In this document: positions 28,701 through 36,157 of the stretch, piece by piece
Layout of the letters: the number at the start of each line of letters is the position of its first letter
How positions within the stretch are numbered: position 1 is the first letter of the stretch
NCBI GenBank assembly: GCA_004557565.1
Contig: SFGS01000004.1
Location: 1 to 64,000 of the forward strand
Direction: 5' to 3'
Origin: Bacteroidales bacterium
Lineage (GTDB): Bacteria; Bacteroidota; Bacteroidia; Bacteroidales; Muribaculaceae
Length of the DNA: 64,000 nucleotides
Made by a program: the position numbers and the translations under genes
The notes under the pieces: model-generated
What the model saw: only the letters and a program-made list of their open reading frames with translations
Told to the model about the DNA's origin: nothing
Database searches by the model: none

Positions 28701-28734
28701 GGCTTGTCGAAAGTACGACTGTTTTCAGTTTCAT
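25708..28734 (-). CDS. Large tetratricopeptide-repeat protein, exported
   Basis: A 1008-residue protein with an N-terminal signal sequence (MKLKTVVLSTSLAVPALVGA), then TPR-type helix pairs over almost the whole length, for example SATLREQADYYMALSRLERD, YGKALYNLGYAQYQQKNFEEA and EGYLKALAL-like units rich in YA, LG and A positions. It ends in a basic tail (KPKVVTRSKKR). Probably a periplasmic scaffold that works with the barrel protein encoded 37 bp downstream (inference). I chose the MKLK start because it directly opens the signal peptide; MMKLK three bases upstream is equivalent. Confidence 0.85.
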   Translation of the reverse strand: MKLKTVVLSTSLAVPALVGAQNVLTGSDAQGYFERGKLMYESHNYTGAIDQMKRVKELPSSATLREQADYYMALSRLERDEAGALNALRAFTANYPTSELMPDVLMRIGNLHFYHGEYGDALTSYSQVRERALDGDMNEDLIYRMAYCNLQLEQYAEARYLYETLKGTRRYDNATRFYNAYIDYANKHYDAAYAKFSDIDRAGELGYQSQYYMCQIDFNHKDYDRVISLGETLLSDEVNDYFAPEIHRLVGESYYHKDKVTKAREHLNKYVATTQDPLMRSASYALGVMDFDSADYTNAVQHLSQVTDVADDMAQSAYFYIGQSQLKLGESKLAALAFEKSSSMDFDREVKENAYYNYAVCQSKGSTTPFGNDIELFENFLNEFPYSTYKSAVEKHLVQLYYTTNNYERALTSIENIKNPSPTILKAKQNVLYNLGVKSMQKGYRKEAANYLKKAIKVGNYDKKILNESRLWLAETQYIGGDYESTVSNLKEYVKDADKTDANYGKALYNLGYAQYQQKNFEEARKSFELALASGTLDSTLTSDTHDRIADTYYYAGDFKNAESQYEKAIETTSGAADGSMFDKAMMAGWMKDYPSKIKQMHDLIEKYPESTKVPTALLEIARSYEAMGKIKEATAQYKALGEKYPKQAEARQGMLHLALIQKNLGNQEQAIEAYKRVITDAPTSEEAKVAADDLKSMYAEREELNKYVEFIATVPNAPQLEVSDIDRLTFEAAEKAATATHPSILKMEKYLQDYPTGANVAAAKYYIGRYHYEKGNLTQAFAQINEALTYGEDAIWAEDALVMKSDILVRQGKQDEAIKVYEQIIERTKDNDSKVVAQMGLMRAATDIKRFDEVIATADNLLQNSSLTADEINEVKLGRAVGYIGKKDFDTAETDLKALATDMSTEHGARAAWELARLQMERGNYKGAEDQIDALLDSGTPQTYWIGRAYILLSDVLVKEGKPNAAREYLESLKNNYPGKEKDIFNDIESRLKSINKPKVVTRSKKR

Positions 28735-28934
28735 CATGCTTATTATATGTTTTAATCCCGTAAAACTACGGACACAATTATCCAAAGTATATAATTATGC
28801 AAATTTACTCATTATTCCCAAATTCTTGCCATCACCCGCCCTCTTTTCTCCTTAAAAAATTGTAAATCCACCAAATCGACAAAAAAACCAAGCCATCAGC
28901 CTCATTGCTAAACGAAAAAGAGCGGGAATATTTG

Positions 28935-30206
28935 TTAGTCTTTCAGGCAGCCTATAGGCACCACATACACCCCGTCGGTTCGTCGGTAGGCGTAGTCGCC
29001 TGTGCCCACAAGCACCATCATGAAGGAAGGTTCGTTCATTTTTTCGGTATTGATCTTCTCTGCCAGTTTTTGCAGATTCTCTGCACCCTCGTTGATAAGT
29101 CGGTCGCCACCGAGTTTTATCTCCACAAGCCCGTATTTACCATTGCGAAGGTGAACCACCGCATCACATTCCAAGCCGCTTCTGTCTCGGAAGTGATACA
29201 CCTCGCCATCAATGGCATCGGCAAACACACGAAGGTCGCGCACGCAAAGCGTTTCAAAAAACAACCCCATCGTGTTAAGGTCTTTCAGTAAATCGTTTGG
29301 AGCAAGCCCCAAAACGGCGATACCGATAGATGGGTCGACAAAATAGCGGGTGTTTGCCGTTCTGACCGCCGTCTTTGAACGCAAGTTTGGATTCCAAGCC
29401 TCGGAATCTTCAATCACAAAAATCTTTCGCAACGCCTCCATGTAGCCGCCTGCTGTTTTTACGCTGATTTCATTTTCGTCGTTGGTGGCCATATCAGCCA
29501 CGATGGTGCCGATTGTGGCTTGAGAGCCTTGGTTACGAGCATAAGAGCGCAGCAATAATCGAGCTGTAGTGGAATTGCGATTCACCCCATCTACTCTGGA
29601 AATGTCTTTTTTTATCACAGCATCCACATAGTCGAAAGCTTGCGAAAGAGCAGCTTCTGCTTCCAATCCACAAGCGAAAGGCCAACCTCCACGGCATATC
29701 AGATATGCGAGGTCGTCGATTTTGAGTTTGTTGACAGCCAAGATTTTATCAGGAGACTCAAACAACTCCTTCAGACTCACTTTTCCATTCGATTCTCCCG
29801 ACTCATACAAACTCATCGGGCGCATCGTCAGCCAGCTGAAACGGCCTGTGCCAGAATGGTGCATATCTTTTTCTTCCACAGGCACAGCAGAGCCAGTCAA
29901 TACAAACTGCCCCACCTCGTGCCGGTGGTCAACTTCAAATCTTATGGCATCCCATAGTTTTGGCGCAAGTTGCCATTCATCGATAAGCCTTGGGGTATCG
30001 CCATCTAACAACACCGATGGTTCGATTTCTGCCATTTGCAAGTTCGTTTCCAGCGATGCAGGATTATCCATATACAATATGCTTTTAGCCTGCTGCTCGG
30101 CAGTGGTGGTTTTGCCACACCACTTGGGTCCTTCAATCAAAATGGCACCTTTACTTGCCAACTTTTTGGCAAGCATTTTATCTGCTATTCTTGGTTTGTA
30201 TTCCAT
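28935..30206 (-). CDS. AAA+ ATPase with DUF4143 domain (COG1373 type), gene 3
   Basis: A 423-residue predicted ATPase. Walker A GPKWCGKTT is at residues 26-34, the Walker B region is DGDTPRLIDEWQLAP, followed by FVLTGSAVPVEE. The C-terminal nuclease-like pattern is well kept (GLECDAVVHLRNGKYGLVEIKLGG). The start ATG 30206 gives the usual family opening YKPRIADKMLAKKL. A TATCTTTG -7 box lies at 30241-30234, and just upstream of it begins an array of six 23-bp direct repeats. Role unknown. Confidence 0.87.
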   Translation of the reverse strand: MEYKPRIADKMLAKKLASKGAILIEGPKWCGKTTTAEQQAKSILYMDNPASLETNLQMAEIEPSVLLDGDTPRLIDEWQLAPKLWDAIRFEVDHRHEVGQFVLTGSAVPVEEKDMHHSGTGRFSWLTMRPMSLYESGESNGKVSLKELFESPDKILAVNKLKIDDLAYLICRGGWPFACGLEAEAALSQAFDYVDAVIKKDISRVDGVNRNSTTARLLLRSYARNQGSQATIGTIVADMATNDENEISVKTAGGYMEALRKIFVIEDSEAWNPNLRSKTAVRTANTRYFVDPSIGIAVLGLAPNDLLKDLNTMGLFFETLCVRDLRVFADAIDGEVYHFRDRSGLECDAVVHLRNGKYGLVEIKLGGDRLINEGAENLQKLAEKINTEKMNEPSFMMVLVGTGDYAYRRTDGVYVVPIGCLKD

Positions 30207-30260
30207 TTGGTTAAATTTACTGGTTTTCAGATGCAAAGATATGAAAAAAGTTTTACATTT

Positions 30261-30388
30261 CCTCAGTTGGTAAGTTTTTATTTCCTCAGTTGGCAAGTTT
30301 TTATTTCCTCAGTTGGCAAGTTTTTGCTTCCTCAGTTGGCAAGTTTTTGCTTCCTCAGTTGGCGTGTTTTTACTTCTTCAGTTGGTAA
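30261..30388. repeat. Six 23-bp direct repeats upstream of ATPase gene 3
   Basis: CCTCAGTTGG starts at 30261, 30284, 30307, 30330 and 30353, and as CTTCAGTTGG at 30376: an exact 23-bp pitch with no spacer variation. Each unit reads about CCTCAGTTGGCAAGTTTTT plus 4 bases. The array starts about 20 bp from the -7 box of ATPase gene 3, where the -33 element would be. It is not a CRISPR because the units are contiguous and have no unique spacers. Confidence 0.9.
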
Positions 30389-30499
30389 ATGGTGAGGGGA
30401 AATGCGATTGGTGCATAAATAGCGAATAAGGAATTTAAGGCACAAATACAGAACTACTTCCGTAATTTTTCATAACTTTGCGGGGAATTTTATTTTTTA

Positions 30500-31741
30500 A
30501 TGATGATGAAAATCAAATGTTTATTGTTTGGAGCAATGATGCTGATGGGGCTTTGCGCCTCCAGTTGCTCGAAAGTTAACGCCCACGATGGCACACAAGC
30601 CGATTCGGTGTGCATCGTTGATTCCGACTCTGTTCGCATCGCCGACTCTGTTCGGATGGCTGATTCCATTCGCATCGCCGACTCGATTCGGGTGGCGGAC
30701 AGCACCTACCACATCACGCTGCTTTTCGCTGGCGACTTGATGCAGCACAGCCAGCAAATACAGATGGGACGAAAAGCCGATGGCACATACGACTACAGCC
30801 TCTGCTTTAAATATATGAAGGAGGAGATTGAGCGTGCCGATGTGGCGATAGCCAATTTCGAGACCACGCTCGGCGGCGCGCCCTACACCGGCTATCCGCA
30901 GTTCTGCTCGCCCGACCAGTTCCTGATCGACAGCCGCGACGCCGGCTTCGACATCATGCTCACCGCCAACAACCATGTGTGCGACCGCTATTCGAAGGGC
31001 ATTGAGCGCACCATCGCCATGATGGACTCGCTGAAGGTGCCTCACCTCGGCTCATACGTGAACGAGCAAGAGCGCGAGAGGAATTACCCTTTCCTGCTGG
31101 AGAAGAACGGTTTCCGCATCGTGCTGCTCAACTACACCTACGGCACCAACGGCATTCCCACCCGTAAGCCTAATGTGGTGAACTATATCGACAAGAAGCA
31201 GATGGCTATCGACATTGCCAAGGCGAAGGGCATGAACCCCGACGCCATTATCGCATGTATGCACTGGGGCGTGGAATACACGCTGCAACCGGTGCCTGCG
31301 CAGCGACAACTCGCCGACTGGCTTTTCAGTCAGGGCGTAACGCACATCATTGGCGGTCACCCTCATGTGGTGGAGCCGATGGAGGTGCGCACCGATGCCG
31401 CTGGCGATAAGCATGTGCTGGTGTATTCGCTCGGCAATTTCATTTCAAACATGAGCAAGCCTAACACCACCGGCGGCATGACCGTGCGCCTACAACTCAG
31501 CAAACAGCACGGCAAAACCACCCTCGCCCACACCGACTATTCGCTCTACTTCGTGAGCCGTGGTTTGTCGAACGGCAAGGGGCAGTCGATGGTGCTGCCA
31601 GCCTCCATGCCCGACAGCCACCTCAACGCCCACGAGCGCGCCGTGAAGCGCCAGTTCACCCGTGCAGCCCGCGCCATGTTTGCGCGCAGCAACAAAAACG
31701 TGTCCGAACGCCAAATCCCCCTCCCCACAGTGAAAAAATAA
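30500..31741 (+). CDS. CapA-family lipoprotein (PGA_cap domain)
   Basis: A 413-residue envelope protein related to the poly-gamma-glutamate capsule protein CapA, with a metallophosphatase-like fold. A lipoprotein signal ends at about Cys23 (LCASSC). Next comes a linker of four 6-residue units (SVRIAD, SVRMAD, SIRIAD, SIRVAD). The PGA_cap domain follows with LLFAGDLMQHS, IANFETTLGG, LTANNHVCDR, ACMHWGVEY and IIGGHPHVVEPME. In Bacteroidales these proteins are widespread, and a capsule role is not shown. A TAACTTTG -7 box is at 30473-30480 and a terminator follows. Confidence 0.9.
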   Translation: MMMKIKCLLFGAMMLMGLCASSCSKVNAHDGTQADSVCIVDSDSVRIADSVRMADSIRIADSIRVADSTYHITLLFAGDLMQHSQQIQMGRKADGTYDYSLCFKYMKEEIERADVAIANFETTLGGAPYTGYPQFCSPDQFLIDSRDAGFDIMLTANNHVCDRYSKGIERTIAMMDSLKVPHLGSYVNEQERERNYPFLLEKNGFRIVLLNYTYGTNGIPTRKPNVVNYIDKKQMAIDIAKAKGMNPDAIIACMHWGVEYTLQPVPAQRQLADWLFSQGVTHIIGGHPHVVEPMEVRTDAAGDKHVLVYSLGNFISNMSKPNTTGGMTVRLQLSKQHGKTTLAHTDYSLYFVSRGLSNGKGQSMVLPASMPDSHLNAHERAVKRQFTRAARAMFARSNKNVSERQIPLPTVKK

Positions 31742-31777
31742 CTTGACAACTGTTGGGGGATTATATACCCTATCACA

Positions 31778-31823
31778 CAGGGGGATTAACTGGAATTTTG
31801 CTAGTTTATCCCCCTGCTTTTTT
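31778..31823 (+). terminator. Terminator of the CapA-like gene
   Basis: A 14-bp stem with one mismatch (CAGGGGGATTAACT at 31778-31791 against AGTTTATCCCCCTG at 31803-31816), then CTTTTTT. Confidence 0.85.
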
Positions 31824-32228
31824 ATCCTTAAAATTTGCTTGTTTGGCGTGAAAATCGGGGTGTTTATCTAAATCGTTTGGAAAAACTTTATGTGTGAATT
31901 AATTTTGCATTGTGATTAATATGCTTTTTCATAGTAAAGCAAGCGATAACATTTAATTTGAATTTGTGGAATTGTGTTGATCGTGCAATTCCGCACCAAA
32001 AAGTTTGTAAGAGTGATTTTTCGCTTCTCTCGCAGTGATTGCGCGGGAAGTTTTTTTGCACCCCCACCCCACCAAAATCCAATCCCCCAAAAAATCAAAA
32101 ATTCAATAATTTGAAATCTCAAAGACTCGATTGCTCGAAAACTCATTGGCTTTTAATTCGGGTGGTAATTGAATAAAAATGAATTAAATTGGGGTGTGTG
32201 ATTGAATTGGGGCATTGTTATGTGCGTT
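31824..32228. other. AT-rich intergenic stretch without a gene
   Basis: I see no gene here. A segment at 32010-32048 (complement AATCACTGCGAGAGAAGCG) resembles the short GAAGCG-type dispersed repeats common in Bacteroidota intergenic DNA. Homopolymer-rich C and A tracts follow at 32058-32100. Confidence 0.4.
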
Positions 32229-32642
32229 TTATGCATTTAGGTATTCTCTGCCTAATTCGCGTACTGCTCCGAGAATGTATTCCTCTCTTTCTTTTGATGG
32301 TTTTTTGAAACCGTTGATATAGTTGCGCAACAAGGTGGCGTTGATTTTACATTTCTTGGCAAATTCTGCTATGTTGATTTCCGGATGCGTCATGAAGAAT
32401 CGTTGTAATACAGATGGTTCTGCATCCTCATACTCAAAACTTTCAAAGCTCACATCTTCGTCAAGTGCACGCCAATGAAAACCATCAAGTCCAGTGGTGT
32501 ACTGTGCACGCTCTTCATCGGTGGCATCTTTCAGTTTTGGATACCACAACAGCGATTGCTTCAGAATTTTTCCTTGCTCATCTTCACCAAAGATGTGCTC
32601 GCCGTCAAACCATATTTTAGTAATCTTTTTCATCGCTTTCAT
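32229..32642 (-). CDS. DUF2442-type protein with C-terminal helix-turn-helix
   Basis: A 137-residue protein. Residues 1-75 fit the DUF2442 fold (KITKIWFDGEHIFGEDEQGK, then YPKLKDATDEERAQY and WRALDEDVSFESF). Residues 90-135 form a helix-turn-helix-like part (FAKKCKINATLLRNYINGFKKPSKEREEYIL). Its 5' end overlaps the DUF4160 gene by 26 bp. DUF4160 and DUF2442 genes are often adjacent and have been considered toxin-antitoxin-like, with no biochemical proof known to me. The HTH suggests this member represses the pair (inference). Confidence 0.8.
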   Translation of the reverse strand: MKAMKKITKIWFDGEHIFGEDEQGKILKQSLLWYPKLKDATDEERAQYTTGLDGFHWRALDEDVSFESFEYEDAEPSVLQRFFMTHPEINIAEFAKKCKINATLLRNYINGFKKPSKEREEYILGAVRELGREYLNA

Positions 32643-32886
32643 CGCTTGTCTTGTTAAAATAATTGTCCCAGTATTTAATGATGAGGTCTTTATTCTCGTC
32701 GATCACGGCGACAATGCGCTTCAAGTCACTTGCTTTTATGTTGTGTCGCTCTCTTAGCACAAAATTTGCACCATCCCAGTCGAAAATTGCAAGACCATCG
32801 TGCCCTTCTACATGCACATGGATTGGTTCATGCTCCCTGCTGTAAAAGAAGAACGAGAAGCCAAAAAACCGAAATATTTCAGGCAT
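32617..32886 (-). CDS. DUF4160 family protein
   Basis: An 89-residue protein with the family signature: PEIFRFFGFSFFFYSREHEPIHVHVEG at residues 2-28, then GLAIFDWDG and a Leu/Ile-rich end. The start ATG 32886 is where the conserved MPEI begins. It is translated first in the pair and overlaps the DUF2442 gene by 26 bp. Candidate partner in a toxin-antitoxin-like or small regulatory module; function unknown. Confidence 0.82.
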   Translation of the reverse strand: MPEIFRFFGFSFFFYSREHEPIHVHVEGHDGLAIFDWDGANFVLRERHNIKASDLKRIVAVIDENKDLIIKYWDNYFNKTSDESDEKDY

Positions 32887-33058
32887 AAGTAATTTTTTTA
32901 CATTTATTATTTTGCACAAATATAGGTATTATTTTCAATACCCACAACAGGCGAGCAACATTTTCCCAAGTGAAATTCGCTTTTTTGATAAGTCGCTTTT
33001 ATGCCGTCAAAGATTCGGGGGTGTTAATTGGATAAAAATGGATTAAATTGGGTGTTTC

Positions 33059-33150
33059 TATCAGGCACACTGGGCTTATCAGACCTATCAGGCCCTGAGC
33101 TCCCCCCCCCAAAAAAATTTGTTGACCTGTTGACCTGTTGGCTCGTTGAC
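33059..33150. repeat. Composite microsatellite with C9A7 homopolymer
   Basis: TATCAGGC/TATCAGAC-type units are followed by nine C and seven A residues (33102-33117), then TTGACCTGT-type 9-mers. Same unit family as at 3335 and 40271. The rest of the 32887-33265 gap is AT-rich, with a TAACTTTG -7 box at 33186-33193 for the glycosyltransferase gene. Confidence 0.75.
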
Positions 33151-33265
33151 TATTTATATAATGTGCGTTTGTTGGCTTTTTTTGTTAACTTTGCAATTCG
33201 GATTAATTTTTCCGAAAACGACAAAGAAAACAACATTATCTTTAAAACAATAATATTAAGAAGTT

Positions 33266-34399
33266 ATGGTTATCGGCTATAGTGCAAAACACATGCTTGA
33301 AGAAGAAGGTCAGCTCGGACTTTTTGGAAGGCTAACCGTGGAAGCCATGGCAGAGCATTTCCAACACGACGACTATATATTATACGCTCCCGACACCAAG
33401 AACGACACCACTTGTATCAACAATCTACTGGTGCACTCATCTGTGCATCTGAAGACGCCACACAGCAGCGGTTTTGGCAACCACAACAGCAAGGCTATCG
33501 TGCAAGCCACGCATCGCCATGGTGTGCAGGTGTTTCACGGATTGGCGACCGACATTCCCGAAGGACTGGAGCGCAACGGCATTGCCACGGTGCTGACGGT
33601 GGGCAACTTGCTGCACAAGCATTACCCCGAACGCTATTCGTGGACGGAACGCTTTTTCATCAACAGGGCATTCAAGAAGGCACTGAAAAGCGTGGATGCC
33701 GTGGTGGCGATGAGCGAGTTTAGCAAAAGCGAAATTGTGGACCAGTATGGCGTGGACCCCGAAAAAATCAGGGTGATTATGCCGGTGTGCGAAAAGGTGT
33801 TTGCCGAATCGGTGTCCGACGAGGCGAAGAAGGTGCACCGCCAGCGATTTGGCTTGCCCGAACGATTTATTTTGGTGCCCGGTATGCTCGACGAGCGCAA
33901 CAATATGCTGAAGGTGGTTGATGCCTTGGCAAAGTTGGGCGATGATGAGTTGGGTATCGTGGTGATGGGCCACCGCAACAGCTATTACCAGAAAATCAAG
34001 GCTCACGCAGCGCATTTGGAACTCCCCAACCCCATCGTGCGCATCAGGGAAAGATACAACGCCGCCTTCAACGTGGTGTATGCCATGGCGTCGGTGGTGG
34101 CATACCCCTCTCGCTACGAGTGTGCGAGTATGCCCATTATGCGTTGCCTGAGCTGCGGCACACCTGTAGTGGCTGCCACTGGCTCGTGTATGGAGGAATA
34201 TGGCGGTGATGCCGCACTCTATTTCAACCCCGACTCTGCCGACGAACTGGCTGATGCCATTTCTCGCGCCATGGGCTCGGAGCGTGAAGCACTCTTGGCG
34301 GCCGCCAAGGTGCAAAACGAGAAGTTCACCTCGCTGCGCTTGGCCACCCAGCTCCGCGAACTCTACCGCGAATTGCGAAGCAACAAGAAACATCAATAA
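33266..34399 (+). CDS. GT4-type glycosyltransferase
   Basis: A 377-residue cytosolic glycosyltransferase with GT-B fold (Glycos_transf_1). The N-terminal half has FHGLATDIPEGL and MSEFSKSEIV. The donor-binding half has ILVPGMLDERNN, YAMASVVAYPSRYECASMPIMRCLSCGTPVVA and GGDAALYFNPDSADELADAI, with the expected Glu in the YECASMPIMR element. The acceptor is unknown. It is 17 bp before the C_GCAxxG_C_C gene and not in a larger polysaccharide cluster. Confidence 0.92.
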   Translation: MVIGYSAKHMLEEEGQLGLFGRLTVEAMAEHFQHDDYILYAPDTKNDTTCINNLLVHSSVHLKTPHSSGFGNHNSKAIVQATHRHGVQVFHGLATDIPEGLERNGIATVLTVGNLLHKHYPERYSWTERFFINRAFKKALKSVDAVVAMSEFSKSEIVDQYGVDPEKIRVIMPVCEKVFAESVSDEAKKVHRQRFGLPERFILVPGMLDERNNMLKVVDALAKLGDDELGIVVMGHRNSYYQKIKAHAAHLELPNPIVRIRERYNAAFNVVYAMASVVAYPSRYECASMPIMRCLSCGTPVVAATGSCMEEYGGDAALYFNPDSADELADAISRAMGSEREALLAAAKVQNEKFTSLRLATQLRELYRELRSNKKHQ

Positions 34400-34416
34400 T
34401 ATTAACATATCAGAAC

Positions 34417-34899
34417 ATGGCAAAAGCAACTGAAATCGACATTGAAGCCCGCGCAAAAGCCGGACGCGAGAATTTTCTGAAAGGCTACAACTGCGCCCAA
34501 TCGGTGATTGCGACTTTTGCAGATATTTACCCCTCCGACGACATCGACACGCTCTTGCGCCTGTCGGCTTCGTTTGGTGGTGGCATGGGGCGCTTGCGCA
34601 TGACTTGCGGCGCGGCGAGCGGTATGTTTATGCTTGCCGGACTTGAAAACGGCAGCGCCACCCCCGGCAATATGGAGGCACGCACCCGAAACTACGCACT
34701 GGTGCAGGAGTTGGCGGCGAAGTTCAAAGAGGAAAACGACTCGTTGATTTGCGCCGAACTCTTAGGTATGCGCACTGGCAAGATTGAGCCACCACGCCCC
34801 AGCGAGCGCACCACCGAATACTACCGCGAGCGTCCATGCCCACGCCTGGTGGAATGTGCCTGCCGCATCTACGCCCACCATCTGGCAAACAAGAAATAA
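34417..34899 (+). CDS. C_GCAxxG_C_C family protein, putative redox-active
   Basis: A 160-residue protein with the family's conserved cysteines: GYNCAQSV near residue 28, MTCGAASG near residue 66 for the GCAxxG-type core, and C-terminal CPRLVECACRIY. The family is predicted to bind metal or act in redox chemistry; no reaction is established. It lies 17 bp after the glycosyltransferase and is probably co-transcribed. Confidence 0.88.
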   Translation: MAKATEIDIEARAKAGRENFLKGYNCAQSVIATFADIYPSDDIDTLLRLSASFGGGMGRLRMTCGAASGMFMLAGLENGSATPGNMEARTRNYALVQELAAKFKEENDSLICAELLGMRTGKIEPPRPSERTTEYYRERPCPRLVECACRIYAHHLANKK

Positions 34900-35155
34900 T
34901 TTGTCACTTTCACAAAAACCTATTTGAATTATCAAACTTGACCGAGGATTGCTGAAACTCATTTTTTATTTGTAAATAGATGTAGAAGGCAATAAAAAAA
35001 ATCGTAACTTTGTTACTTAAAGAAATAAATCCAGAAAATGACCAAGGATTTTAATGCATAACGGCAATTTCGCCGATAACTATTTAATTGAAACCCCAAT
35101 GTAGTTATACAAGGTTTGGTCGTCCTCTGGATCTACATTGAAGTTTTTTATTTTT

Positions 35156-36157
35156 ATGAAAATAATAAGTCTTTTTAGTGGTGCTGGAGGTCTTGACCTT
35201 GGCTTTCATAAAGCCGGGTTTAAAACTGTTGTTGCAAATGAGTTTGACAAGAAGATTTGCCCCACATTCAGAGCCAACTTCCCCGATGTGAAACTCATAG
35301 AGGGAGACATAAGGAATATCAACAGCTCTGAATTTCCAGATGATATTACAGGCATTATTGGTGGACCTCCTTGCCAATCATGGAGCGAGGCAGGCTCGTT
35401 AAAAGGCATAGAGGATGCCCGTGGACAACTCTTTTTTGAATACATCAGGATTCTCCGTGACAAAAAACCTTATTTTTTCGTTGCAGAAAACGTGTCAGGT
35501 ATGCTTGCTAATAGACACAGCGCAGCTGTAGCTGGCTTTCTCAAATTATTTGATGAGGCGGGATATGATGTTGTTTACAAATTATTAAACGCAAATGATT
35601 ACGATGTGGCACAAGACAGAGATAGGGTCTTTTATATCGGATTTCGTAAAGATTTAAAGATTCATGATTTTAAATTCCCTATACCTTGTCAACATAAGCC
35701 CACATTAAAAGAGTGCATTTGGGATTTGAAGGATTCTGTTATTCCAGCAAAAGCCCATAATAAAACTAATGGCAGTGCATGCGCATTCCCAAATCACGAA
35801 TATTTTATTGGAGCTTTCTCCCCTATATTTATGTCCCGGAACCGCGTTAGGAGTTGGGATGAACCAGGATTCACTGTTCAAGCAAGTGGTAGGCAATGTC
35901 AACTACACCCACAAGCTCCAAAAATGATAAAGGTTGAAAAAAACCTTCAAAAATTTGTAGAAGGTCAAGAGCACTTATATCGAAGAATGAGCGTTAGAGA
36001 GGTGGCCCGAGTTCAGGGCTTCCCTGATGATTTCAAGTTCATCTATGAGGACGTGAATTATGGATATAAAATGATTGGCAATGCAGTTCCTGTAAATCTT
36101 GCTTACCATGTTGCTTCACAAATAAAAAAATATCTGAATGACAAAGGAATAAGCTAA
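35156..36157 (+). CDS. DNA (cytosine-5) methyltransferase, M.HaeIII-like (predicted GGCC), copy 1
   Basis: Modification enzyme of a type II system, 333 residues. AdoMet motif I FSGAGGLDLGF at 7-17, catalytic Cys73 in GGPPCQSWSE, AENVSGML, QDRDRVFYIGF, and the C-terminal GNAVPVNLAYHVA. The target-recognition segment (MSRNRVRSWDEPGFTVQASG, then RQCQLHPQAPKM) closely resembles M.HaeIII as I recall it, which predicts GGCC. The start is ATG 35156. Its stop overlaps the next methyltransferase start by one base (TAATG). The operon is visibly more AT-rich than its surroundings, a sign of transfer. Confidence 0.93.
   Translation: MKIISLFSGAGGLDLGFHKAGFKTVVANEFDKKICPTFRANFPDVKLIEGDIRNINSSEFPDDITGIIGGPPCQSWSEAGSLKGIEDARGQLFFEYIRILRDKKPYFFVAENVSGMLANRHSAAVAGFLKLFDEAGYDVVYKLLNANDYDVAQDRDRVFYIGFRKDLKIHDFKFPIPCQHKPTLKECIWDLKDSVIPAKAHNKTNGSACAFPNHEYFIGAFSPIFMSRNRVRSWDEPGFTVQASGRQCQLHPQAPKMIKVEKNLQKFVEGQEHLYRRMSVREVARVQGFPDDFKFIYEDVNYGYKMIGNAVPVNLAYHVASQIKKYLNDKGIS

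Noticed and set aside
30261..30388. CRISPR array
   Set aside because: Units are contiguous 23-mers without unique spacers, and no cas gene is present.
31888..32146. 64- and 76-residue minus-strand frames
   Set aside because: AT-rich low-complexity DNA with overlapping frames, no ribosome site and no recognisable motif.
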